Part shown: in pieces, positions 1-7,604 of the stretch
How the letters are laid out: each line of letters opens with the position of its first letter
Numbering within the stretch: position 1 is the stretch's first letter
NCBI GenBank assembly: GCA_900315495.1
Contig: OMZJ01000003.1
Span: 1-57,212, forward strand
Reading direction: 5' to 3'
Length of the DNA stretch: 57,212 nt
Source of the DNA: an uncultured Lachnospiraceae bacterium
GTDB taxonomy: Bacteria; Bacillota; Clostridia; Lachnospirales; Lachnospiraceae
The notes under the pieces: generated by a model
What the model was told of the DNA's origin: nothing
What the model saw: only the letters and a program-made list of their open reading frames with translations
Database searches by the model: none
Position numbers and translations under genes: made by a program

Positions 1-135
1 GAACCAGTGGCTCTATTTCAACAGAACAGGCGGCTCTGCCGCCACGGAATAATCAACTGCCTCCCACGGAAGATCCTGGTCTTCCTGCCGGAAAAACGAT
101 ACCGCTGTATCTGCACGATGTTTCTTATTCCGGCT

Positions 136-2040
136 TCATTCCATGTTCGACTGCTGCTTCTCCCACGCGAAGTAGACTGTATACGGCTCATAGCCGACGT
201 CCTTCAGCGGAATCAGCCGGAAGCCGGGATCGACGCCGACGGTATGGAAGGTATCCTTCCAGCTGCCCCATTCGCGCTCCCCGCTGTGTGTGATCAGGTC
301 TTCCGGTCTCTGTCCGCGGCGGACCGTCAGGGTGCGCTCTTCCTCTGTCAGCCCGGCGAGGACCAGCGGCCCGTAGGTGAACGCGGCAAGACTGTCATCT
401 CCCGGCAGTGGAACAATGTTCACCTTCTTGCGGAAGCAGATGCCGATGGTGTCCTGATCTGAAAATATCCCGTGGATGACGGCAAAGCTGCCGGGCTTTC
501 CGCCCTGCGACAGATCCTGTCCGTTGAGCGTGATTTCCGCATCCCCGTCGCACCAGTCCGGGACCCGCAGATGCAGCGTACACTCCACCGGTTCCCGGCA
601 GCTCATCTTCAGATAGGTCATCCGGCAGTCCGGATGCACCGGAATCTCGGAGGTGATATCGCTGATGCTCTGGCGCTGCGGTGAGGTGCTCGACAGATGG
701 AAGCTTCCGGCCAGCGTATCTTCCGCCTGTGTGATCCGTAACGGCAGCCCGTCTTCGCCGCCGGAAAAATCCGCCTCCGAATCGAAATACTGGCAGATAT
801 AGAGATCCGTTCCCTCCCGGTAATAGATATGCCGGTTCCAGGAAGCGTTGGCCTGAACCAGTGTTCCATGGCAGCAGTAGAAATTCTGGGTTTCCGATGC
901 CCACCCCTTCCGGGAGCCCGCACGAAGGGGCAGGAAGTACGTCAGAAGGCCCCGGTCCGGGTGCTTCGGCAGGCCGTCGGTCAGGCTGTGGGACAGTCCG
1001 TCCTTCCAGTATCCCTGCGCCATAATGCCGTTGTACAGGTTTTTCTCGATGTAATCGGCGTACTGCGGATCCTTTGTCCAGCGGAACAGGTACGCTGCCA
1101 GCCGGATCATGTTGTAGACGGTGCAGTGTTCCTGATTCCGGTCGCCGAGACGCGCAGACATCTGCTGCATTGGCGTCCAGATTTCGCCGAGCGTCTGCCC
1201 GCCGGTGGCATAGGTGCCGCGGTCAGTGACAGCGCATTTCCAGTAGGCCTCCGCGATGTGCCTCCACCGCTCCTCGCCGGTCGCCTCATAGGCCGCACAG
1301 CATCCGATCACTTCCGGGATCGTGGTATTCGCGTGCATGTTGGTAAGAGGATCCTTCCCGTCCAGAAGGCGGTCGAACAGCCGGTGTCTGTCATATTTAT
1401 ATAACAATGTTTTGTATTTTCTGTCTCCGGTCAGGACCAGCATCTGCGCCCACATTTCCAGCATTCCGCCGGTCTCAAAATCCAGGACATCGTCAAACTG
1501 TTCCCCGCTGAAGGATTCCGCATACCGCAGGAACCAGTCTCCCATGCGGTCCGCAATGCGAAGCGCTTCCTCATTGCCTGCATACCGGTACTGATCGATC
1601 AGTCCCATCAGCAGTTTATGCACAGTGTAATGCGGTGCCCAGACCGTCTTTCCGATGCCGATCCAGCGGAAGAATTTCTCCGGAATTGCAGCGGCCCACT
1701 CTCCGCCGTTCTCCCGCTGGCACTGTCCCAGCGCGCTCACCATCCGCTCTCCGCGACCCATTACTTCGGGATCGCCTGTCTCCGCATAGAGCATCGCCAG
1801 GGCGGACAGGTAATGTCCGGTAAAATGCCCCCGCAGCTGACCGGTCGGGAATTCCCAGCCGCCGTAAACCGGCGAGGGGACTGCCCCCGGCGAGTCTTCC
1901 GGAAGCCCCGCTTCCACCCGGAAATTCCGCAGAAGGCTGTCCGGATTCAGCCGCATCAGATAGTCCCGGTTGGCTCCCTCCCGCCGGAGGATTTCCGCAT
2001 CCCGCATTACTACACGTTTCCCTGCAATTTCCTGCAGCAT
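136..2040 (-). CDS. GH127-type beta-L-arabinofuranosidase
   Basis: Likely retaining beta-L-arabinofuranosidase (GH127, formerly DUF1680), releasing terminal L-arabinofuranose from plant arabinan or arabinogalactan fragments. No signal peptide is visible, so it should act in the cytoplasm on imported oligosaccharides. The 634-residue length fits the family. The zinc-thiolate active site is visible: Glu286 in GGQTLGEIW, Glu304 and Cys306 in NQEHC, and Cys389-Cys390 in NFYCCHG. This matches the set known from HypBA1, where the first Cys of the pair is the nucleophile and the others bind zinc. I start at the ATG at 2040 because GGGAG lies six bases upstream; an in-frame GTG at 2058 lacks such a site. 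The neighbouring upstream gene is an SDR dehydrogenase, separated by a hairpin terminator. GH146 is the closest alternative family. Confidence 0.88.
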   Translation of the reverse strand: MLQEIAGKRVVMRDAEILRREGANRDYLMRLNPDSLLRNFRVEAGLPEDSPGAVPSPVYGGWEFPTGQLRGHFTGHYLSALAMLYAETGDPEVMGRGERMVSALGQCQRENGGEWAAAIPEKFFRWIGIGKTVWAPHYTVHKLLMGLIDQYRYAGNEEALRIADRMGDWFLRYAESFSGEQFDDVLDFETGGMLEMWAQMLVLTGDRKYKTLLYKYDRHRLFDRLLDGKDPLTNMHANTTIPEVIGCCAAYEATGEERWRHIAEAYWKCAVTDRGTYATGGQTLGEIWTPMQQMSARLGDRNQEHCTVYNMIRLAAYLFRWTKDPQYADYIEKNLYNGIMAQGYWKDGLSHSLTDGLPKHPDRGLLTYFLPLRAGSRKGWASETQNFYCCHGTLVQANASWNRHIYYREGTDLYICQYFDSEADFSGGEDGLPLRITQAEDTLAGSFHLSSTSPQRQSISDITSEIPVHPDCRMTYLKMSCREPVECTLHLRVPDWCDGDAEITLNGQDLSQGGKPGSFAVIHGIFSDQDTIGICFRKKVNIVPLPGDDSLAAFTYGPLVLAGLTEEERTLTVRRGQRPEDLITHSGEREWGSWKDTFHTVGVDPGFRLIPLKDVGYEPYTVYFAWEKQQSNME

Positions 2041-2100
2041 GTCTGTCTCCCTTCCCACTTTGCTGTACCCGGAAGTGATTCAAATGATTAAAATATTCAC

Positions 2101-2141
2101 AAAAGCGGCCGCGCATTTTCTCTGGAAAATGCTGCGGCCGC
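2101..2141 (-). terminator. Hairpin terminator between the SDR and GH127 genes
   Basis: The arms 2105-2120 and 2124-2141 pair almost perfectly (GCGGCCGC plus GCATTTTC, one bulged base) around a TCT loop. On the minus strand the stem is followed by TTTT at 2104-2101. It lies 56 bases past the SDR stop codon, so it should end or reduce transcription into the GH127 gene. Confidence 0.75.
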
Positions 2142-2196
2142 CTTCCGGCTGCTTCCGCTATCGTCTGGCGTGATTCTCTGCGCCTGATGTGATTCC

Positions 2197-3072
2197 TTAT
2201 TTGTCGCCGACCTTGATGTCCGCGTTCTCTTCCTTCACATCCTGCATCTTGGAGTCATCCAGCTGGGACGGATCCTGGCCGATGTAGGCGAGAATACCGC
2301 CGTCGATATAGACGATCTGTCCGTTGATGAAATCCGAAGCCGGAGAAGCGAGGAATACCGCGAGGCCCATCAGGTCCTCGGTGGTGCCCCAGCGCTGTGC
2401 CGGTGTCTTGGAACGAATGAAGCGGTCAAATGGCGCCATGGAGCCGTCCGCCTGACGCGCGCGGAGCGGAGCCGTCTGCGGGGTCGCGATATAGCCCGGT
2501 CCGATGCCGTTACACTGGATGTTGTACTGGCCGTACTCGGAGCAGATATTCCGGGTGAGCATCTTCAAGCCGCCCTTTGCCGCCGCGTAAGCGGAGACCG
2601 TCTCACGGCCGAGCTCGGACATCATGGAGCAGGCATTGATGATCTTGCCGCTTCTCTGGCGGATCATTCCTGGAAGGACTGCCTTGGAGCAGACAAACGG
2701 TCCGGTCAGATCCACATTGATGACCTGGTCCCACTGTCCCTTCGTCATCTCGATCATCGGAATCCGCTTGATGATGCCGGCGTTGTTGACCAGAATGTCG
2801 ATGGTCCCGAATTTTTCCTCTACATCCTTTACAAAGGCATTGACCTGTTCCTCATTGGTGACATCGCAGACCGCGCCGTATGCATCGATGCCGCGCTCCT
2901 TGTATGCGGCAAGTCCCCGGTCAACCAGTTCCTGGTTGATGTCATTGAAGATGATCTTTTTTGCGCCTGCCTGTGCAAAAGCTGTTGCGTAGGCAAGACC
3001 AAGGCCGTAGCTCGCACCGGTGACCCATGCGATCTTTCCGTCCAGTTTAAACTCATCAAGAATTCCAGCCAT
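2197..3072 (-). CDS. SDR oxidoreductase, gluconate 5-dehydrogenase-like
   Basis: Classical short-chain dehydrogenase of 291 residues, closest in character to gluconate 5-dehydrogenase or 2-deoxy-gluconate 3-dehydrogenase. It probably interconverts a sugar acid and its keto form with NAD(P)H. The nucleotide-binding motif TGASYGLG is at residues 18-25 and NNAG at about 96-99. The catalytic set is Ser149, Tyr162 and Lys166 (YAAAK). The C-terminal tail after INGQIVYIDGG is longer than usual and charged. AGGAGG lies six bases before the ATG. A promoter with three copies of a CAGTTGTT element precedes it, so expression is probably induced by a sugar-acid signal. Substrate is inferred from family resemblance only; a 3-oxoacyl reductase role is less likely given the glycosidase next door. 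Confidence 0.85.
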   Translation of the reverse strand: MAGILDEFKLDGKIAWVTGASYGLGLAYATAFAQAGAKKIIFNDINQELVDRGLAAYKERGIDAYGAVCDVTNEEQVNAFVKDVEEKFGTIDILVNNAGIIKRIPMIEMTKGQWDQVINVDLTGPFVCSKAVLPGMIRQRSGKIINACSMMSELGRETVSAYAAAKGGLKMLTRNICSEYGQYNIQCNGIGPGYIATPQTAPLRARQADGSMAPFDRFIRSKTPAQRWGTTEDLMGLAVFLASPASDFINGQIVYIDGGILAYIGQDPSQLDDSKMQDVKEENADIKVGDK

Positions 3073-3139
3073 GTCAATCCTCCTGTCTGGTTTTTCGCCG
3101 CACAGAACATCTGCTTTCTGCGCGGACTTACGACGGTTT

Positions 3140-3211
3140 CAGTTGTTTCTGATACAATTTTACCATAACTGACATGAAAAACAACTGCGAAAATTCAGTG
3201 AAAAACAACTG
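3140..3211 (-). repeat. Three operator-like CAGTTGTT elements around the SDR promoter
   Basis: A 13-base word, CAGTTGTTTTTCA on the minus strand, occurs twice as exact direct repeats at 3187-3175 and 3211-3199, 24 bases apart and so on the same face of the helix. An inverted CAGTTGTTT copy (plus strand) lies at 3140-3148 just downstream of the -10 box. The elements cover the -35 region, an upstream site and the start region, as expected for a repressor or activator binding set. The remaining gap up to 3304 holds nothing else I recognise. Confidence 0.65.
3157..3184 (-). promoter_or_regulatory. Promoter of the SDR gene
   Basis: On the minus strand a TAAAAT -10 box (3162-3157) follows TTGTTT (3184-3179) with a 16-base spacer. 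It is the only AT-rich promoter-like stretch in the 310-bp gap upstream of the SDR gene. The -35 box lies inside one of the repeated elements listed separately. Confidence 0.6.
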
Positions 3212-3303
3212 TTTTTTAAGGTAGCACCCGATTATGATCATATGGTCTGTCTGTGTTTCGGAACACACCTCTGGTGTGATCCGGCACATTCCGGCTGTTC
3301 CAG

Positions 3304-3333
3304 AAAAGGCAGCGTTTCTGCACGCTGCCTTTT
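3304..3333 (-). terminator. Rho-independent terminator after the unknown gene
   Basis: Arms AAAAGGCAGCG (3304-3314) and CGCTGCCTTTT (3323-3333) pair perfectly around an 8-base loop. On the minus strand the stem ends in TTTT. It lies 50 bases past the stop codon of the gene at 3383-4018. Confidence 0.85.
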
Positions 3334-3382
3334 CCTGATACGCATGTTCTTTCCGCCGCACAAGGTTTCTCATCCCTGCTGC

Positions 3383-4018
3383 TCACTGATGCAGATCTTC
3401 TGATCCGGGGAAGGTGTCGGAAAATGCCTCCCGCATGGCAGCAGAAAAGGCCGCCATCTCCTGCTCTTTCCCGTAGAGCGCCGGAATGGTCTCCGTCATC
3501 CGCCGCACATCCGCAGCAATCTTTGCCTCCAGGCTGGCCGGTTTTCTTCTGCCGAACCCCAGCGCGACCGAAGCATAGTGCTCATCCTTCTGGCAGAGGG
3601 ACAGGTACAGCAGGCAGGCATTGTACAGCTCGTATCCGGGAATGCGAGAAAAGGGACCGCCATCCATCGGAGTCTCGGCCACGGACGGATCCGCCGGCGG
3701 AAGAAATTCCGCAAGTGCCCGGTCGATCTGCTCCGAATCTCTCTTCTTCACCCGGCCGGAGGTCGTCCCGGGAACCATCGTCAGTAGGAGGATCCCACGG
3801 ATATACCGGTCCGGCGGTACCGCCTCTGCGCAGCTTTGAGAAAAGAAAGACCTGTGCGGAAGCGTTTCATAGCGGGCATGAAACACAGACGCCATCCGGT
3901 CAGAAAGCGCCTGATCCTCCAGATCCTCCCTGAGGGTTGTGAGAAGCGCCTCCCGCCTGGCCCGGTCTGTCTCCCGGTAAAACGCTGCCGTCAAAGAACT
4001 GTCCTGTGAAAAATTCAT
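3383..4018 (-). CDS. Hypothetical protein, 211 residues
   Basis: I do not recognise the family with confidence. The product is soluble, rich in Arg, Ala and Glu, apparently mostly helical, with no signal peptide or membrane segment. Phrases such as FHARYETLPHRSFFSQ, DRYIRGILLLTM and ALGFGRRKPASLEAKI may be family marks but I know no function for them. I start at the ATG at 4018, which has GGAG ten bases upstream; the frame continues upstream to a TTG at 4048 without a better site. The gene lies 56 bases after the acetyltransferase gene and is followed by a strong terminator, so the two probably share a transcript. Confidence 0.7.
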   Translation of the reverse strand: MNFSQDSSLTAAFYRETDRARREALLTTLREDLEDQALSDRMASVFHARYETLPHRSFFSQSCAEAVPPDRYIRGILLLTMVPGTTSGRVKKRDSEQIDRALAEFLPPADPSVAETPMDGGPFSRIPGYELYNACLLYLSLCQKDEHYASVALGFGRRKPASLEAKIAADVRRMTETIPALYGKEQEMAAFSAAMREAFSDTFPGSEDLHQ

Positions 4019-4074
4019 CGATATTCTACTCCGTGTCGGAAAGCTCAAGTCTCAAATTCAGGTCATTGTCATGT

Positions 4075-4692
4075 TCAGAGTTTCAGAAAGCCATCGCTGC
4101 CGGTCAGTTCCGGTAAAACCTCCCGCGCGGGCAGAACCGGCTCCGGCGGCACGGGATGATTTCCCAGAGATTTCTCCATCCAGATCATATCATACCATCG
4201 GTCAAACTTGTAGGCACAGTCGTGAAATTCTCCCACCAGCCGGTAGCCCAGGCGGGCGTGGAAAAGCTCGCTGCTCCGGTTCAGATGGGGATCCACCGCG
4301 CTGTTCTCCCCGGCCGGAACTGCAATGCAGGCGTTGAAGTTCGTCAGATGCATTCGGCGCGCCGCCTCTTCCAGCGCGGTGTACAGTCCGGCACCGATTC
4401 CCTGCCGGCGGGCTTCTTTCCGCACGTAGATACTCGTCTCCACAGACCAGCTGTAGGCCACCCTCTCCTGGAATCCGCTCAGATAAGCATAGCCGAGGAT
4501 TTCTCCGCCGCGGACAGCCGCCAAGTAGGGATATTTCTCTTCGGTATGCTTGATGCGGCTTCGGAATTCCTCCGCCGAAGGCACTGCAACTTCAAAGGTC
4601 ACCGCCGTTTCGGTCACATACGGCGCATAGATCGCTAAAAGTTTCTCCGCATCCTCCGGCACTGCCGCACGGATACGAATTTCAGAATTCAT
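4075..4692 (-). CDS. GNAT family N-acetyltransferase (phosphinothricin acetyltransferase-like)
   Basis: An acetyl-CoA-dependent N-acetyltransferase of the Pat/YncA type. The GNAT fold is shown by IRIRAAVPEDAEKLLAIY at the start, ILGYAYLS in the middle, and the acetyl-CoA loop VRKEARRQGIGAGLY at about residues 91-105. LFHARLGYRLVGEFHDCAYKFDRWYDMIWME is the usual end of this subfamily. A 30-residue Pro-rich tail follows and is longer than in typical members. The start is the ATG at 4692 with GGGAGG six bases upstream; a TTG six bases earlier is in frame but sits in the spacer. Members of this group acetylate phosphinothricin or amino acids such as methionine sulfoximine; the natural substrate here is unknown. 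No clear promoter is visible in the 324-bp gap upstream. Confidence 0.85.
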   Translation of the reverse strand: MNSEIRIRAAVPEDAEKLLAIYAPYVTETAVTFEVAVPSAEEFRSRIKHTEEKYPYLAAVRGGEILGYAYLSGFQERVAYSWSVETSIYVRKEARRQGIGAGLYTALEEAARRMHLTNFNACIAVPAGENSAVDPHLNRSSELFHARLGYRLVGEFHDCAYKFDRWYDMIWMEKSLGNHPVPPEPVLPAREVLPELTGSDGFLKL

Positions 4693-4910
4693 GCGCAACC
4701 TCCCTTTCCTGGCTGAAAATCCTGACTGCTTTTCTGAACCGCTCCATTTCGCCAGGCTGGCGGTCAGCCGGACTGTGCGTTCGGCCGGACTTTGCAGTCT
4801 GGCTGAATGCTTCCTCCGGAAAATCGCGTTGAAACGTCACCGATACCGTTGATTCGGTTTCCGCTATTGGGCTGATTCCAACAGGAAACGCCGGTTCCCT
4901 GATGTCGGAG

Positions 4911-4937
4911 AAGCCCCGCCTTTTTGCGGCGGGGCTT
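4911..4937 (-). terminator. Hairpin after the hisS-aspS-prsW unit
   Basis: Perfect 10-bp GC-rich arms AAGCCCCGCC (4911-4920) and GGCGGGGCTT (4928-4937) with a TTTTTGC loop lie 80 bases past the prsW stop. There is no clear T-run after the stem on the minus strand, so efficiency is uncertain. The rest of the 4693-5016 gap shows no gene or promoter that I can support. Confidence 0.55.
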
Positions 4938-5016
4938 CTTCCTACCTTAAGCTGTCTGATCTCCGGATGAAATACGATTCCGGATCTATTCCGGATCACA
5001 GATGCACAGCACGCTT

Positions 5017-5736
5017 TTACACCGGCTCGTCGGTAACGGACTCGTGCCGGACCATGTGGAAGACAATCAGATACATGGCAACTACAAACACGACAAACAG
5101 AACTGTCGACATCGCGGTTCCCTTCATCGCGCAGGAATCGTAGAAGCCGTGCAGGAATACTGCGGAAATCACCGCAAGAACCTGAAACAGCACCGCCTTT
5201 CTGCGATCTCCGATGTCATCGTACAGCTTTGCGCGGCCATAGAAATATCCCATGAACACGGCAAAACCCATGTGCCCCGGAATGGACAGCAGCGCTCTGG
5301 TCGGCGCGACCATCAGCCCGTAGCGGAACACATATTCGATGTTCTCGAATGCGGCAAAGCCGAGGGAAACCGAAACGGCGTAGACAATGCCGTCAAAGCG
5401 GTAATTGAAGTTCGGATCCCGCCAGGTTCTCCTGCGCAGGAAGAAGAACTTGGTTCCCTCCTCCACCAGTGCGACCACCAGAAACGCGAGGACAACCACA
5501 TACATGGGATTGTCTTCGCGGATCACGTTGGGCAGGACGGCCTCCCCGATGAGTTCCAGAACAATCGATGCCAGCGCTGCAAAGACGCCCTGCAGCACCA
5601 GGTTTCCGATCAGACCGATCGGTTCTTTCTCGACCTTGTCCTGCTTGTATACATAGACCAGGAGCACAAGCGCCGGAATAACCGCCGCCAGCACATAGAC
5701 CATCAGGATCTGCATGGCATATGTCATCAGAAACAT
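5017..5736 (-). CDS. PrsW family intramembrane protease
   Basis: A 239-residue membrane protein of the PrsW/CPBP-like clan. In Bacillus subtilis PrsW makes the first cut in the anti-sigma factor RsiW. It has about seven hydrophobic segments. The family marks are visible: KVEKEP after the first helix, ALVEEGTKFF (about residues 89-98), AFENIEY (about 128-134), HMGFAVFMGYFYG and FLHGFYD. The EE pair and the His residues form the presumed active site inside the membrane. Its ATG directly abuts the aspS stop (TAAATG), so translation is coupled with aspS. A sigma factor/anti-sigma pair is not in the window, so the target is unknown. Confidence 0.88.
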   Translation of the reverse strand: MFLMTYAMQILMVYVLAAVIPALVLLVYVYKQDKVEKEPIGLIGNLVLQGVFAALASIVLELIGEAVLPNVIREDNPMYVVVLAFLVVALVEEGTKFFFLRRRTWRDPNFNYRFDGIVYAVSVSLGFAAFENIEYVFRYGLMVAPTRALLSIPGHMGFAVFMGYFYGRAKLYDDIGDRRKAVLFQVLAVISAVFLHGFYDSCAMKGTAMSTVLFVVFVVAMYLIVFHMVRHESVTDEPV

Positions 5737-7551
5737 TTACTGCTCCCCCTGACGATCCTTGTCTGCAGCCGCAGCTTCCTCGTCCAGCGTCACCTTGATG
5801 TGCAGTTCCTTCAGCTGTGCCTCCGTCACCTCGGACGGCGCACCCATCATGATGTCCTGGGCATTCTTGTTCATCGGGAACGGAATCACCTCGCGGATGG
5901 AATCCTCCCCGGCCAGCAGCATAACCATCCGATCGATGCCGGGCGCAATGCCCGCATGGGGCGGTGCACCATAGCAGAATGCGTTGTACATGGCCGGGAA
6001 GCGCTTCTTGACATCCTCCTCGCCGAGGCGGACCATCTCAAAGGCCTTGACCATGATCTCCGGATCGTGGTTCCGGACCGCGCCGGAGGACAGTTCCACG
6101 CCGTTGACCACCAGATCGTACTGATCCGCGGTGATGGACAGCGGGTCAATCTCTCCCCGCTCCGCTGCCAGAAGCGTTTCCAGCCCGCCAGCCGGCATGG
6201 AGAAGGGATTGTGGCAGAATTCCAGCTGGCCGGACTCCTCGCCGATCTCGTACATCGGGAAGTCCACAATCCAGCAGAAGGCGTACTGCTCTTTGTCCAT
6301 GTGCCCCGGAACCGCGGCCCCCAGCGTCTTGACGAGAACGCCGGCTGTCTTCTGCGCATCGGTCTTCTTTCCCGCGGAGAGCGCGACAAAATCATCCGGC
6401 TTCAGGTTCAGGGCTTCCTTCACGCGGTCCACGATCGGTTTCACGAACTTGCTGATGCCTCCGGTGATCTCGCCCTTGTCATCCAGGCGGAACCAGTAGG
6501 GCTTCTGCCCGGCCTGCACCTCCACATCCGCCAGCGTCTTGTCGATGAACTTTCTGGTTTCGTGGAATCCGGACACGACCACCGCCTTGATCACATTGCC
6601 GGCGGCAAAGGGCGCAAATCCGCAGTCCGACAGAACTTCGGTCACATCCTGCACGGTCAGGTCAATGCGCAGGTCCGGCTTGTCCGAGCCGTATTTCTCC
6701 ATCGCCGTCTGGTAGGGGATCCGCACAAACGGAGCCTGAGAGGCTCTGTGATAGGTGCCGAACTTGGCAAATACCGGCGGGAGCACATCCTCCAGAACCG
6801 CGAACACATCCTCCTGCGTGGCAAAGGCCATCTCCATATCCAGCTGATAAAACTCACCCGGGGAGCGGTCTCCGCGCGCGTCCTCATCGCGGAAGCACGG
6901 CGCGATCTGGAAGTACCGGTCAAAGCCCGCCGTCATCAGAAGCTGCTTGAACTGCTGCGGCGCCTGCGGAAGTGCATAGAACTGGCCGGGATGCTTTCTG
7001 GCCGGCACCAGATAGTCTCTGGCGCCCTCCGGCGAGGAAGCCGTCAGAATCGGGGTCGTGATCTCCAGGAAGCCGTGATCCATCATGGACTGGCGGAGCG
7101 CCGCAACCACCTGGCTGCGCAGGATGATGTTCTTCTTGACGGCCGGGTTCCGCAGGTCCAGGTAGCGGTACTTCAGACGGGTCGTCTCGTCCGCCTCGCG
7201 GCTGCGGTTGATCTCAAACGGAAGCTCACTGTGGGTGCATTTTCCGAGCACCCGGACGCTCTCCGGCACCACCTCAATCTCTCCCGTGGCCTGCTTCGGA
7301 TTCTTGGAGCTTCTCTCCCGAACGGTTCCGGTGATGGTAATGGTGGATTCCTTCGTGATGGCCTTGAACTGCGCCATCATCTCCTCCGTCTCAATGACGG
7401 CCTGCGTGGTTCCGTAAAAATCGCGGAGCACCGCAAAGCCGAGCGACGCGGAAACCACCCGGAGATTCTCCAGCCACCCCGAGAGGGTGACCTTCTTACC
7501 CGCGTCCGAGAGTCTCAGCTCCCCGCAGGTATGTGTACGTGACTGCATCAT
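5737..7551 (-). CDS. aspS: Aspartyl-tRNA synthetase
   Basis: Class II aminoacyl-tRNA synthetase that charges tRNA-Asp. The 604-residue length is that of the bacterial type. Domains in order: N-terminal OB-fold anticodon-binding domain (LSGWLENLRV...), catalytic core with motif 2 in the CFRDEDARGDRSPGEFYQLD region, the bacterial GAD insertion (about residues 280-420), and motif 3 in GIAPGIDRMVMLL near the end. The start uses the first of two ATG codons, with GGAGG upstream. It lies 53 bases after hisS, the common hisS-aspS pairing in Firmicutes, and is coupled to prsW. I see no AGGGTGG-type T-box element upstream of either synthetase gene. Confidence 0.98.
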   Translation of the reverse strand: MMQSRTHTCGELRLSDAGKKVTLSGWLENLRVVSASLGFAVLRDFYGTTQAVIETEEMMAQFKAITKESTITITGTVRERSSKNPKQATGEIEVVPESVRVLGKCTHSELPFEINRSREADETTRLKYRYLDLRNPAVKKNIILRSQVVAALRQSMMDHGFLEITTPILTASSPEGARDYLVPARKHPGQFYALPQAPQQFKQLLMTAGFDRYFQIAPCFRDEDARGDRSPGEFYQLDMEMAFATQEDVFAVLEDVLPPVFAKFGTYHRASQAPFVRIPYQTAMEKYGSDKPDLRIDLTVQDVTEVLSDCGFAPFAAGNVIKAVVVSGFHETRKFIDKTLADVEVQAGQKPYWFRLDDKGEITGGISKFVKPIVDRVKEALNLKPDDFVALSAGKKTDAQKTAGVLVKTLGAAVPGHMDKEQYAFCWIVDFPMYEIGEESGQLEFCHNPFSMPAGGLETLLAAERGEIDPLSITADQYDLVVNGVELSSGAVRNHDPEIMVKAFEMVRLGEEDVKKRFPAMYNAFCYGAPPHAGIAPGIDRMVMLLAGEDSIREVIPFPMNKNAQDIMMGAPSEVTEAQLKELHIKVTLDEEAAAADKDRQGEQ

Positions 7552-7604
7552 AAGACTTCTCTCCCTCCGGCCCCGCAGGTTTTCTCCCGCAGAGCCCCTG
7601 TGTC

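Noticed and set aside
1..135. In-frame continuation after the GH127 stop, about 45 codons
   Set aside because: GH127 already ends at a normal length, and the following sequence shows no domain. I see no sign of read-through, and nothing else I can name in this stretch.
4682..4999. Minus-strand frame of 105 codons between prsW and the acetyltransferase
   Set aside because: It runs through the 4911-4937 hairpin and into the acetyltransferase ribosome site; composition is not protein-like.
5002..7542. Open frame of 846 codons on the plus strand
   Set aside because: It lies wholly opposite aspS and prsW, has no family likeness, is rich in His, Arg and Gln, and is an artefact of GC-rich codon use.
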